Shown here one piece after another: positions 10,750-22,495 of a DNA stretch of 64,000 bases. Where the stretch lies: positions 1 to 64,000 of the forward strand of contig VXIS01000203.1 in assembly GCA_008704415.1 (NCBI GenBank), read 5' to 3'. The DNA comes from Sphaerosporella brunnea (Eukaryota; Ascomycota; Pezizomycetes; Pezizales; Pyronemataceae). How positions within the stretch are numbered: the stretch's first letter is position 1; each line of letters starts with the position of its first letter. The translations under genes were made by a program, and so were the position numbers. A model generated the notes under the pieces. That model saw only the letters and a list, made by a program, of their open reading frames with translations, had not been told where the DNA came from and did no database searches.

Positions 10750-11728
10750 GATTGCAGTGAAGCTTTCGCGAGAATGAAAGATAGAGAGCGATTTTGGGCT
10801 AGGACAGTGGAGGGGGCACGCGCGACGACTATTGCTATGATGCAATAGAAAGTGATGGGGGTGTGGAAGAAGGAAGAGGAAGTGACGGAAGGGGGGGGGG
10901 GGGTATAAGAGAGAGGTTGGGATTGCACAGAAGGAAGCTGGCGTGGCTGATAACTAAGTACGGTTGGATTCATCACAGGACCAAGGCAGCGAGCACTCTA
11001 TCTAGGTAGGTACGAGTACTCGTACTCTATGTGAGTAGCCGAAACGGACAGAGCCGATCGCTCAACGAGCATGGAGCAGTAGAAAAGCTCCGGCCGAATT
11101 TGGTCTTGAAATGCCGGAAAAGGCGATTCTGACCCTCTTTTTCCGGTCTCTTGGCGCCGGGCATCTTTTGTCATCCACAAACACAGCTTGTTTGTCGCAA
11201 GGGGCGGCATCTTGTGCATCTTATGCACCCTGCCTATTTTGGTGGCAGAATTGAATATCAATCAAGTATACGCATTGCCCTCTGATACCTATTGCACTTG
11301 GCAGCGTCCGGATGGCGGACAGCCTCTTTTCAAACACGGCCACATAGACACTGCAAACCACCGTCTGCTTACATATCTCCAAGTATTCCTACCTCCGCGA
11401 GTCCGGAAACTTGCCAAGAGTGGACTCGTTTTCGATCCGTATATTTGCTTATTAAGCTTCGCGCCGTTCTAAGCTTGGTCCTCTGCTAGAAGTTGGAAGA
11501 AGAGCTTGGGCCTCTAGAGTTGCAACACTCGCGCGGCAACACGTCGACGGCCCGCATGCGGCTAGTGAGCCGTGTGCGCGTTCTGTGCACGCGTCGCGTA
11601 AAATCATCTGTTAAAATCCGTGTCCATGGCCTCTACAGTACTCCCAATCGCCACCAATTCCTATTCACCGACGCATTCATTCGTCCATCCATCCATCCAT
11701 CCATCCATCCGCGCCCACAATAACTAAG
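10750..11728. promoter_or_regulatory. Divergent promoter region PEP4 / MSH2
   Basis: Nearly 1 kb between divergent starts. It contains a G13 run (10891-10903) and a (CCAT)n tetranucleotide repeat of about 6.5 units at 11685-11710, only about 18 bp upstream of the MSH2 ATG. Short open frames here have no recognisable content. Confidence 0.45.
11685..11710. repeat. (CCAT)n microsatellite in MSH2 5' leader
   Basis: Six and a half perfect CCAT units directly before the MSH2 start codon, probably transcribed in the 5' UTR. Confidence 0.85.
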
Positions 11729-14700
11729 ATGGGTTCCAGACCAGAGTTGAAGGTATAGATCAACTGAGCCCACTTCCTCGTAGCGATTGTCTTATTTGCT
11801 CTCGTGCAGGTCGACGACGAGAGCGGGTTCATCTCGTTTTTTAACCGACTCCCCGAGACCGATGCAATTCGCGTCTTCGAGCGAAACGACTTCTACTCGG
11901 TCCACGGTCATGATGCCGTATTTGTCGCCACCACGGTATACAAGACGACGAGCATATTAAAGCAACTCGGATCCTCGCGCAATGCTCTCGAATCGTGCAC
12001 CATGTCCCCCACCGTCTTCCGGGGCTTCCTCCGGGAGGTTCTATTTATGCAGGGAAAGAGGATAGAGATCTGGCAGCAGAAAGGCAAAGGCCCTTGGGAA
12101 ATCGCCAAGCAAGCTTCTCCCGGAAATTTGCAAGACGTAGAAGAGGACTTCGCTGGCCAATTGGAGAGCGCACCCATCCTGGTGGCTGTAAAGATTCAGG
12201 TGAAGGCCGAAGAGCGGACTGTTGGCGTATGTTTCGCCGATGCGAGTGCGAGAGAGCTCGGAGTTTCAGAATTCCCTGATAATGAGGTTTACTCCAACCT
12301 GGAGGTAAGTTTCCTAATTGTCTGGCTGGTCCTTAGCTAACGTGGGGAAGTCCCTCTTGATCCAACTTGGCGCGAAAGAGTGCGTTATCCAGGAGAACAT
12401 TGACAACAAAGATCCCGAACTTAAGAAAGTAAGCGATCTCATCGATCGTTGTGGAATTGTTGTCACGTTCAACAAATCTTCCCACTTTACAGCCAAAGAT
12501 ATCGAACAGGATCTTTCACGGTTAATGGCCAGTGAGGGTACCGCTGGAATTCTACCGTTCACAGAACACAAATTAGCGATGAGTGCCGCGTCCGCTATGA
12601 TTCGATATCTCAGTCTCATGGCGGATGAACTCAATTTCGGCCAGTACAAGCTGTATCAACATGATCTGTCACAGTACATGAGACTTGATGCCTCGGCGGT
12701 GAGGGCACTTAACCTGATACCTGGCCCCAGGGACGGGTCCAAGAACATGTCATTGTACGGACTGCTCAACAAGTGCAAGACCGCTATTGGAACCAGGTTG
12801 CTCGGCCAATGGTTGAAGCAACCTCTGATGGGCCTGGAGGACATTGAGAGGCGTCACAGTCTGGTAGAGGCGTTCGTCGAAGACACCGACCTGCGCCAAA
12901 CAATGCAGGAGGAACACCTAAAGAAGATACCCGATCTTTACAGACTTTCCAAGCGTTTCAAACGGAAAATCGCCAACCTCGAAGATGTGGTCCGGGCGTA
13001 TCAAGTTGCCATCACGCTTCCTGGCTTCATCGGCACTCTGGAAGCCGTAATGGACGAGAAGTACAAGGATCCATTGGATGAACAATACACCAACAAACTC
13101 TGTCAGCTCTCTTCGCAGCTGGAGAAACTTCAGGAGCTCGTCGAAACGACGGTTGATCTCGACGCCATCGACGAGCACGAATTCAAGATCAAGCCGGAAT
13201 TCAACGAAGATCTTCAAAGCATCAAGCAGCGTCTGGATGATCTGAAGAACCTAATGTCCAAGGAACATCGGCGGGCTAGTAGCGATCTCGGCCAAGAGAT
13301 GAACAAGAAGCTGTTCCTCGAGAACCACAAGACTCACGGATGGTGTTTCAGATTAACACGAAATGAGGCTGGCTGTATCAGGAACAGCAGGGAGTACAAA
13401 GAGATCATGACACAGAAAACTGGTGTGTACTTCACCACAGATACCTTGCGTGATCTTAATAGAGAGTCCGACCAGGCCTCCCAGGCGTACGAACGGACGC
13501 AGAAGGGACTGGTAAATGAGGTTGTCAGCGTAGCAGGTAAGTTTAGCAGCAACATTTTGCTGTGCACATCTCTAACCTGTCCAGAGTCCTACTGTCCCGT
13601 TTTAGAGGAGCTGGCCAGTGTGATAGCTCATCTTGATGTTATAGTGAGGTAAGTGCTCAAGCCTCTGGTCGTTGACTGTTCAAAATTACTCACATTTGTC
13701 CCAGCTTTGCACATGTTTCTGTCCACGCTCCTACTGCATATGTTCGACCGAAAATGCACCCTCGTGGTCAGGGTGATACTGTCCTCAAAGAGGCCCGCCA
13801 TCCTTGCATGGAGATGCAAGACGACATTCAATTCATCACGAACGATGTCAGTCTCAAACGGGGTAGTTCGGAATTCTTGATCATCACAGGTCCCAACATG
13901 GGTGGTAAATCGACATACATCCGCCAGATTGGTGTCATCGCCCTCATGGCTCAGGTGGGATGCTTCGTACCGTGCTCCGAAGCGGAACTGACGGTATTCG
14001 ACTGCATCCTCGCTCGCGTTGGAGCCAGCGATTCACAGCTGAAGGGAGTTTCCACCTTCATGGCGGAAATGCTGGAAACCGCCACAATTCTCAAATCGGC
14101 TAGCTCGGAATCTCTGATCATCATCGACGAGCTCGGGCGAGGCACTAGCACGTACGACGGATTCGGACTCGCTTGGGCTATTTCCGAGCACATCGTCAAG
14201 GAAATCCGTTGCTTCGCCCTGTTTGCCACCCATTTCCACGAGTTGACGGCCTTGAACGAACAATATTTAGCCGTTAAAAACCTCCACGTTGTCGCGCACA
14301 TTGGTGACAGGAAGGAAGAAGGCAGGGAAGTTACACTGCTGTACAAAGTCGAGGATGGTACGTTATTCAAATCCCAACTAGCCGGCGAAGGCAAGAATAG
14401 GCTGACATGCGTTCCTCACTCGTAGGCGTGTGCGATCAGAGTTTCGGTATCCACGTCGCTGAGCTCGTCAAATTTCCGCAAAAGGTTGTCAAAATGGCCA
14501 AACGCAAGGCGGACGAGCTCGAGGATTTCACTGGGAAGCACGGCGAACACCACACGCAGTGCACCAAGGAGGAAATCGCCCAAGGTTCGGCAATTCTGAA
14601 GAAGATGCTTCTTGAGTGGAAACAGAAGGTTTCGGGTGGCCACATGACGCCTGCCCAGATGAAGGATGAGCTGAAGGCACTTGCCCAGGGCCCTTACAAG

Positions 14701-14751
14701 CAGGCGTTCGAGAAGGACCCATTCTTCCAGAGCGTCAAAACCTTGGCATAG
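11729..14751 (+). CDS. MSH2: DNA mismatch repair protein MSH2
   Basis: MutS-homologue ATPase, the common subunit of MutS-alpha and MutS-beta, which recognise mispairs and loops. Six exons (11729-11752, 11810-12304, 12351-13536, 13585-13648, 13705-14357, 14426-14751) give 915 residues, close to the family norm. MutS I domain begins [14 protein letters not shown]. The lever/clamp region is in the large third exon. Walker [10 protein letters not shown] lies near residue 652, Walker B is [18 protein letters not shown], and the THFHELTAL signature follows. The C-terminus ([10 protein letters not shown]...) is the helix-turn-helix dimerisation part. The first exon codes for only eight residues. Intron 2 ends with an AAG acceptor; the earlier TAG gives a stop. 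No damage seen. Confidence 0.96.
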
Positions 14752-15742
14752 GAGAGTCAAGCATACATAGGGAATTAAAAGGTGTTTCGGTGTATTTTAG
14801 TTCGATTTTTTTTTTCCGTTTCTCGAGGCATATACTTGGATATATGTACAACCCACATTTACCGGCGCATCTTCCGTTCATTCAAATGAATGTGTCTGTA
14901 CGCATTGCATCGGTAATCCGCATCAATAATGAAGCTACTTCCATTCACCCGTCTGGGACTGCATGCAGTCGGCCGATTCACGCAATATCACTCGCAAGTT
15001 GTGTTTTGAAGGGGTCGAATACAGCGAGCTCGAGGTTACACACTTTGCTTTTTCAACCTAGAAGTGCACGTCAAGCTGGGTAGAAAGAAGAAGGTTTGCT
15101 TTAAGTTAGGTAAGCTCTACTCTACTATCTACATACATGTATCTACTATGTCTCCCCGATGCCCCGTTCAAATGGCATTCAATCATCATCTCAAACTCGA
15201 GTGGTGGAAGAAGCGAGATCTCTGTGGGGAAGACTAAATTCGGAAAATCAGCCGCCAGTCAGCCGTCGCCCGCTTAAAATAGAAATAAACTGCCAGGCTC
15301 GGCTCAGTCTTCTCACTCCCGAAAAGAGAAGACCAGATAAACCCAATCAACTCAAACAACTGAGCCGGCATACAAACTCCGGCTCCGACTCCGAACTCCT
15401 TACATCGCCCGATTCCTCAGCATTGCTTCTTCGCTTCTCTCGACCCTCGTTCCCCCCGCCCCCCCGCCCGGCGAACACTCCTTAATACCAGTAATGACGT
15501 TCTAACCTGTCCACTCACATTTCGGGAGACTTCCGTCAACGAATGCAAAAGTAAATACGGTTTGGAATTTGCGGTGCTCTTTTTTTCGCCTTTATAGAAA
15601 ATCTCAATCAACCGCACCTTGCCTTTCTTTGTTTTCTGCTTTGCTCTTCATTTCTTGTTCTTCTCCGTCCCTCGAGCCGACAAATAACATCCATAAAGCA
15701 CCACCTCTGCGCAAGTTGGACGTTGGACCAGAGCCAGTGAAC
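14752..15742. other. Intergenic region MSH2 to LDB17
   Basis: MSH2 3' flank followed by the presumed LDB17 promoter. There is a pyrimidine-rich stretch with C runs at about 15447-15470. No gene or RNA is recognised. Confidence 0.45.
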
Positions 15743-17392
15743 ATGGATTTCGTTTCGTACAGCTTAGAAAATGAACAACAGTTCTGGGATGGTGCGGCGC
15801 CTCCTGCCTGCTTGGTTTTTGACCGCTGTGTGCGCACGAGAAGGCTGCAAGAGGCAAGGGGAAGAAATTATATCAGGGACTGATTATTGGTGACTTCTGC
15901 AGAGCTCGATGAGATCGTGAAGAGACCGTGCGATAACCAACACGCTATCGACTCGGCCCTTAAGGCGTACCTCACCTTCGTCGCGAACTACGCCCACCAA
16001 TACCTGCGTTCGGACTACGACTGGGCGAAATGTGCGTTCAAGCTGCTAGGTGCTCAGCTGTTCAGGCTGCACAAGAACTACGTTCGCCGTCGCATGTTTG
16101 GAAGGCTTCGGAAGGAGCAGTCAACTCCGCGCCTGCAGCTGGTCGCTATCATATTGCTGTATGATGGAAGGGAATCTAGCAGGGTGTTTGAACACATGCT
16201 GGATGAGGGCCTCTTTGTCCGGCTGGTAGACCTGGTCAGGGAGAAGAAGGAGCAGGACCCCATAATGTGGAGAGTCTTCTTGGATCTCCTTTACGAGATG
16301 AGCCGCATACAGCGGGTGAGGCACGAGGACCTCGGTGAGTGCTGCTGCTGCTGCTGGACTGTGGGAGATGGCAGGAGCGCCTATTGACTGGGATGTGGGC
16401 AGATGCTATCGACGACGAGTTTGTCAAGTATCTTTTCCAGCTGGTTGAGGAGGATCCTGAGGATCTTGATAACGATCCCTACCACTATCCTGTCATACGG
16501 ATGCTAGTAAAGTGCCTTTCCTCAGCTACCATGAGCTTGCACTGATGAGCCTTCTAGCTGGTGCTGAACGAGCAGTATATGGTATCTACGCACACGACGC
16601 CGAGCTCAGGGAGGTCACTTGACAACGGCCCTACGAATAAGATAATCAAGATATTGTGCTACCACGGAACGGATTATAGAACCTTCGGCGAGAACATAGT
16701 GCTGCTGATCAACCGCGAAAGTATACCACGCCCAGCCTGTGAGAGCTGCCAGCGGGAGCTAACATATCAAAGGCGAAACTTGTCTGCAACTGCTGATTCT
16801 CAAGCTGTTATACCTTCTGTTTACCACTACCGCAACATACGAATACTTCTACAGCAATGACCTGCGGGTGCTTGTCGACGTAATAATTCGAAACCTGCTG
16901 GACCTTCCGGACGAGGCGCTATCCGTGAGCAGCCTAGCTCTGACAGACTGAGGCTTGTTCGCTGACAACCGTTTATAGCTTCGTCATACGTACCTCCGCG
17001 TCCTCTATCCTTTGCTGAACCACACCCAGCTCCGAAAAGCGCCACACTACAAGCGTGAAGAACTTCTCGAGCTTTTCATGACGCTCAGTGATGCAGGAAG
17101 CGCGCACTTTGCGCCCCCCGATCCCACGACAATCCGATTGGTGAGCAGGTGCCTGACGGTGCCTTGGTTGAAGCCGGTCATCGAAGAGGGGCCTGTGAAT
17201 CCGGCGCACAGGTTCTTGGGCATGACTTTGGCGCGGCAGGGTGAGAGCTCTATAAGCGTTGTCGAGATGGCGGCGCAGTCTGAGAAGCCAGGTGTCATGT
17301 TGCCCAGCCGAACGAGAGATGATCCGAACAATGTCGCTGCCGACCTGAATGCGAACGCTACTGGCGGATACGAGATCGCAGGCGAAGCTTAG
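15743..17392 (+). CDS. LDB17: LDB17/Dip1/SPIN90-family Arp2/3 regulator
   Basis: Armadillo-like leucine-rich protein which in yeasts activates Arp2/3 complex at endocytic actin patches (established for fission yeast Dip1). Six exons (15743-15791, 15903-16334, 16403-16506, 16558-16720, 16773-16924, 16979-17392) give 437 residues. The N-terminus after splicing reads [21 protein letters not shown], as in filamentous fungi. I chose the first donor at 15792 because later GT sites either shift the frame or create a stop. The core includes [25 protein letters not shown] and [20 protein letters not shown], the conserved SPIN90 leucine-rich domain. The C-terminal tail is short, lacking the long proline-rich extension of budding yeast Ldb17. 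Intron 2 contains (GCT)5. Confidence 0.88.
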
Positions 17393-17934
17393 ATTCGAAA
17401 GATGGGTGGCTTGCTTTTTATTTCAATACTACTAATAATACAAGGGCTTTCCTTTGTCTTTTTTTTTTTTTTTTTTTTTCCATTTATTTCGCAAATTTGC
17501 GTTTTTTTATGCTCCTTTTCATTTTCTTTCTGGTTCAAAATAGCATGCATGGAGTCTTTTTTTTTTCTTATTATTTTTTCTGCTTTTACTCCCGGTTTTG
17601 CTTTGACGGCCATGCGAGGAGTATCATTTTGGCAGACTTCTGCAGAGGTTTCTGGAGTCGGCTTCGTTCCATTGTTCGGGTTCCTTGTACTGATCGGGGG
17701 TTTTCCCTACGTCTAGTCACACAGTGTGGGCTATGTATGAACAGTTTTTGCGTGGCCACAGTTTTGTATATGTGGATTTGCAAATAATCGTCGACTTAAC
17801 AAGGCCATGGACGCCGTCGTGATGGAAGAATCATAGCACATCACTCTCGATGGTAATTTTCCACTTACCATCATCCTCGAACACGCACGCGATGGGTATC
17901 AATAAGATGTATATACAACGTTTGCCCACCCACG
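17393..17934. other. Convergent 3' region with poly(T) tract
   Basis: Lies between convergent stop codons. It holds a T21 run (17459-17479) and further T-rich segments, probably transcript-end sequence of both neighbours. No gene recognised. Confidence 0.5.
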
Positions 17935-19236
17935 TTATGATTCCTTCGGCTCCGGCGGTTTCCTCGGCCGCGGAAACTGGAACTCGGCCAACAAATCGCC
18001 CATATCCACCAGCCGTTTCTTTCTCACGACGGGCTTATTAGCAGCAGCAGCAGCAGCAGCAACAGCAGTATCCGCCTTGCGTTTCTTCTCCACCTTCTCA
18101 ACTCTAACCAACCGCATCTCCTGCACCAGATCCGCCCTCCTGGGCTTTCTATACTCCCTCCCAATCACGACCTTAACCGTGGGCACCTGCGCCGGCGTCT
18201 TTTCCGCCCTCCACCTCGTAGCAGAAACCAGCTCCCACCCGGCGCCACCGACGTTCTGCACGCTCCAGTGGCAGCCAGAAAGGTCCAGTCGTTTCAAGCT
18301 TGCCGGAAAATGGGAGAGGTACGTAAGGCTCTTCTCCGTCACGCACGGGAAGCCGCGGAGACTGAGTAGCTGCAGTTGAAGGAATACACGGGCATCGTGG
18401 ACCACGGCGCGACTCCAGGCTCTGATCAGTGCATCGTCCACGCCTCCCGTGCCACCGGAAGAAGAGATGTACATCGCCCTAAGATTCCGGAGCTCAGATA
18501 AAACCACCAGTTCTTCTGCGGCAGAAGTAGACGGGGCTGAAAGCCGCAGTTTTACAAGCCACTGCGCACCCGGCGCGTTGACGCTGCCGACAACCGCGGC
18601 CAGCCGCTCAGTGGAGGGGAGGGAGTACGCTCTTCCCCCCATGACACCGGCAGCTGCCTCAGCAGGGTAAGCTTGCACGAACGCGGCCCACACCGGAAAC
18701 GCATCGCAGCGCGTCGCGACGGCGTCGGCCCAGATCCACGCGCCGAACGGAGTCCAGGGCGTCAGGCGCAGGGCTTCGGGCGAGATCTCGGCGACGTGGG
18801 TGTTGATGGTGCGGCGGGCAAGGTGCAGGAGAGTGTGCGCGCCTGTGCCCGCGGGGCGGGGGTCAGGGATGGCGAGGTCCCAGGAACTTGGGAGCTTGTG
18901 GTTAAGGAGGGTGCAGGGCTGCGCGCGGAAGGTGCGTTCTTTATAGGTTAGGCCGTCTTCGCCGGTTTTTGAGCCTTGGAGAAAGTGGTGGTAGGAGCGT
19001 GTTACGGAGTCGGTTGGGGTGCTGTTGATTCGGTGGCGTGGGCGGTATTGGTTCATGGATTGGTTTACCTCGAAGTGTTCGCATCCCATTAACGTGCTCC
19101 ATTCTGCAACCTCAGGTTTACTTGGCGGGGCACAGCACAACTCAGTCTTTCCGGAACATGCCATGTTCTTGCGCCAAACGCCGCCAATACCACCGCTCGA
19201 CGGCAGCCGATTTCGATGTGTTGTTTCGCGACCCAA
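17935..19236 (-). CDS. Hypothetical protein, LRR-like with basic C-terminus
   Basis: Single open exon of 433 residues. I do not recognise the family. The N-terminal third has Cys-containing and Trp-rich segments (for example RLTPWTPFGAWIWADA). The middle reads like degenerate leucine-rich repeats (LQLLSLRGFPCV, LKRLDLSGCHW). The C-terminus is strongly basic (VEKKRKAD, then eight alanines encoded by a CAG/GCA-type triplet run at about 18041-18064, then VRKKR), which could act as a nuclear localisation signal. The ATG could be at 19236 or, 24 codons later, at 19164 (MACSGKTELC). The F-box proteins of this window have a similar LRR style, so a distant relation is possible but unproven. Confidence 0.6.
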   Translation of the reverse strand: MGRETTHRNRLPSSGGIGGVWRKNMACSGKTELCCAPPSKPEVAEWSTLMGCEHFEVNQSMNQYRPRHRINSTPTDSVTRSYHHFLQGSKTGEDGLTYKERTFRAQPCTLLNHKLPSSWDLAIPDPRPAGTGAHTLLHLARRTINTHVAEISPEALRLTPWTPFGAWIWADAVATRCDAFPVWAAFVQAYPAEAAAGVMGGRAYSLPSTERLAAVVGSVNAPGAQWLVKLRLSAPSTSAAEELVVLSELRNLRAMYISSSGGTGGVDDALIRAWSRAVVHDARVFLQLQLLSLRGFPCVTEKSLTYLSHFPASLKRLDLSGCHWSVQNVGGAGWELVSATRWRAEKTPAQVPTVKVVIGREYRKPRRADLVQEMRLVRVEKVEKKRKADTAVAAAAAAANKPVVRKKRLVDMGDLLAEFQFPRPRKPPEPKES

Positions 19237-19348
19237 TTGGATTGGGCGAAGCTTCCAGACCTCTAGTTCGTGTTGTATTGTGTTGTTTTGTGGTGTGTTG
19301 TGTTAGAATAAAATACTGACGCCCCGAAAAACTAGTGTTCCGAGAAGA

Positions 19349-20412
19349 ACCACTCACTCCTGCTCTCTATCGCAGAGCGAAGACTCCGAGCGAGGAACAC
19401 AATGAACCCAATCACCAACTGCAAGACAACTTCGATGGCAAGCTTGCCGGACGGGTCGGCGAGTTGAATATCTCGCACGCTCAAAGAATACGAGCAAGCA
19501 AATGAGCAATTCGAAGACCTCGTCACCATGCTGAACGACAAATCGCTCGATCCCAAACTACGAGCCCTCGCCGACGAAGACTTCGAAAACACTGCCAATA
19601 ATATTTTGGCCCTCACTCAGGACATCCAGTGTGCTCTGGTGCCGGTACATCCTTTTGCACACCTTCCCGCACTCGTGGAAATCAGGCCGGGCATGGGAGG
19701 TTCGGAGGCTGCAATTTTCGCCATGGATCTTTGGCGGATGTATATGGGATATTGCGACATCCAGGGCTGGCAAACATCGGTTGTTTCGCACCAAGAAACC
19801 GACACTGGCGATGGGTTGACAGAAGGGATTTTCGAGGTCACGCATAACGGTGCATATGAAGAGTTGCGGTTGGAAGCGGGTGTCCACCGTGTCCAGCGGA
19901 TACCCGCAACCGAAACAAAAGGCCGCGTGCACACGTCGACTGCTACAGTGATGGTTCTTCCATCATTTCCGACAGCGGAATTGGCTTAGGGTGAGGAAGA
20001 CCCTGATTCTGTCATCGACATGAAGGATGTGCGGATTGACCTCTTGCGCGTGTGTGGAGCCGGTGGGAAACACGTCAACACTACCGATTCTGCTATACGG
20101 ATGACTCACATCCCCACCGGCATCGTGGCCGCAATCCAAGACTCGCGAAGTCAGCACAAAAACAGAGAAAAGTGTTTGGCGGTTCTCAAGAGTAGGATCG
20201 CGCAGAAGCGCCAGGAAGAGAGAGAAGCGGAGGAGCTCGCAATGAGGAGAGGTCGGCGCTGGCAGGAGCGACAAGATGCGCACCTACAACTACTCGCAAA
20301 GCAGAGTCACGGATCACCGAGCAGGTTTTAGCTTACACGATCTTTCCAGATGCATGAAGGGGGAGGAACTCAGCAAGCTAATCGAGGAGGTCAAAAGCGG
20401 AGGATGTGAGTG
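19349..20412 (+). pseudogene. Decayed mitochondrial peptide chain release factor 1 (MRF1-like)
   Basis: Homology to class-I mitochondrial release factors runs from a 5'-truncated N-domain (PALYRRAKTP..EEHNE) to [17 protein letters not shown] in the C-domain. Recognisable blocks: EIRPGMGGSEAAIFAMDLWR, EAGVHRVQRIPATETKGR, and [17 protein letters not shown]. Damage: no start codon or mitochondrial presequence, a frameshift at about 19470-19480, an in-frame TAG at 19987-19989, and a second frameshift at about 20255-20267. The catalytic GGQ reads GGK (codon AAA). No introns interrupt the homology. A functional gene must exist elsewhere if mitochondrial termination is normal. Stop-codon and frame changes are seen directly; processed or duplicated origin is inference. 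Confidence 0.88.
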
Positions 20413-21039
20413 GATGTGGAGATGCTGGCGGACTCATAATTTTCGATGAATGGAGTTTGCGGGATTTGGTCGGGACCGGCTCTCTCTCGCAGGGTGTGCT
20501 ATTTCGGGCTGTGATACCCAGTGCTTAGTGTGTAGAAGTCGCCGCTCTTCTGTGGGCTGGAGAAAAATGGGTTACACTGAGGAATTTTTGAAGCCTGTTG
20601 AGTAACTACTCTACTTCAACCAGCGGCAAGTGCATCATTGATAGCACATATTGCGATGTTGCGTGTCCGTCGGCGTGCTGTAGATACCCTATTGGCGGCT
20701 GTCAGCCAACATGAGGCCACGCTCGGGAAGCCGCATCTCCGGTTTCTTCGGAGATCCTTTCTGGCCGAGTGATTTCCGATGCAAAAGAGGCACTGAGTCG
20801 TGTCTCGTGGGAGAGAGTAAGCGTGACAAAAGTGTTTGGGGGTGATCACTCAATTCCTCTCCTCAATGTCCGTCCCCGGTCCCGTTCATCCCATGGTATA
20901 TTAGATCCCACCCTCCCTGTTTCCTCTATCCACAATGTATCTCGTATCTCGTCCCTCATCTCTTTTACAAAAGCAATCTACGAATTAGAATATATACCTG
21001 AAAGTCAACACCCGCCCCGGGGTGTCTCCGCACCTCCTC
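20413..21039. other. Intergenic region downstream of the pseudogene
   Basis: Between the pseudogene tail and the 3' end of RBD2. No gene, RNA or repeat recognised. Confidence 0.4.
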
Positions 21040-22103
21040 CTACGCGCTGCCCAGTGGCCGCCCCGGCGTATTGAACCCGCTGGGACCTGGCTCACCCGTC
21101 GCTTTCGGCCCGCCACCAACGGTCGGCAGCATCTCCATGTAGTTGAGTTCCATGCGCGTCTCCAGGTTGACATACCACGGCAGACGGAACAGGAGAAACC
21201 CGAGTTTCTCCTCAACCTTCTTAAGGATCCACTCGCTCGGTTCGAGCAGGCGAAGGTATCGGCAAGCATCTAGATCGCGGACATCAGCAACGACTTCCCT
21301 CCCCTCCGTCCATGCAAGGAACTCACAAGCATAGCCGATAACCAGCCCGCAAAAGTGGCCCAGCACGCTGGATCCCGGAACCAAAAAGCTGGCCAGCACC
21401 ATCCACAAGATGGGCGTGCACCACGTCGGCACCTCCCAGCCGACGATTCTGTAGTTCGGCTGGAAACCGGAGGTCTTTACAGCCTCTATCGCTAGGAACG
21501 TGAACACCAACGCACTGCCGTCATCAGCCAATTGGCGGGAACGCAAGAAAAGGAGTGCAGTGCAGTGTAGCTACCTGGCGCCCACCACCGCTGTCGTCCC
21601 CCGAAGAAGTCCCATCTCAATACCCAGGTACAATCCGCCCGGAAAAGTGACAAGTGCTATCCGAATGAGCCCAGCCCTCTTTCCAGTGGGGGAGAAAACT
21701 CACGACCCGCAATCAGCAGCGTCGCCTTCAGCGTTCCGACTTCTCGCTCGAACCGTTCCAGCAGTGGCGTGAGCGCGATAAGGTTCAGCAGCGCGTGCAA
21801 GAACCCGCTGTGGACCAGGAAATATGTGTTCAACCTATGCACTGTGTACTCACTCTCATCAGCCCTTCTCACAGAAACAAAACACACAAACATACTCTGT
21901 GTCAAATCCATCTTCTTCGGATCCAGCGCCCATCTGTCCTCGAGTGCCACCCCATACAAGCATACCGCCCACACCGCCGGTACCGCGAAAACGACCGCCC
22001 GGGTGAGCAGTGGTAACCGCCGCACGTAGCTCTGGAGCTGTCTCGACCAGCCCTCAATCGCCGCCTTGACCATTTCCGGTCCTTGATGTGATCCGGATAC
22101 CAT
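21040..22103 (-). CDS. RBD2: Rhomboid protease RBD2 (Golgi)
   Basis: Intramembrane serine protease; in fission yeast and Aspergillus, Rbd2 acts in SREBP activation with Cdc48. Five exons (22103-21896, 21841-21704, 21656-21575, 21514-21327, 21269-21040) give 281 residues with about six membrane segments. The catalytic serine is in VVGAS|ALVF, its codon split AG|T by intron 3. The catalytic His is in VPGSSVLGHFCGL. The C-terminal cytosolic part contains EPSEWILKKVEEKL, characteristic of the Rbd2 group. Intron 4 could be read through in frame, giving 19 extra residues; splicing restores the usual GY...YLRLLEP spacing. The start could also be the internal Met at 22073 (MVKAAIEGW). Confidence 0.87.
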
Positions 22104-22495
22104 TGTCGCTCGTTTTGTGTGTCGTTGAAGTTGTGGTTGCGAAAATGGTGGACCCTGAGATTGAACTGTGGAAAGCTGCGCGCTGAGATCGACAGGGTGG
22201 TGGTCGGTCGTTAGGGGAGGGGGGTCGCGGGTGGCTTTCAGGGACGGGAATCGGCCATACTGATCGGCAACCGGCATTGCCAAGAGCTGCTGTCGGTCAT
22301 GTTTGGTCACTCGACATGTATTTTTTGTTCTCAATGTTCTATCGCCAGGAATACACATTTCGCTCACAGTGTTCAGTTTCAACTTGCAAGATGCGTGGAT
22401 TATCATCACAAGATATCATGTACAATACTCGTAACGACTCGTGCGCCCAAAACAGAAAGATGTACCATAAGCCCTTTTCGCAACAAAAAACGCCA
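22104..22495. other. Intergenic region KHA1 3' end / RBD2 promoter
   Basis: A 392-bp region upstream of RBD2 and downstream of KHA1, both leftward. No further feature recognised. Confidence 0.4.

Noticed and set aside
15815..15829. Alternative LDB17 intron-1 donors at 15815, 15828 and 15830
   Set aside because: They shift the frame or create a stop at the junction, whereas 15792 restores the conserved FWDELDEI.
19987..19989. The TAG in the release-factor copy as part of an intron
   Set aside because: No donor/acceptor pair removes the stop while keeping the conserved reading on both sides, and the GGK change and two frameshifts remain unexplained.
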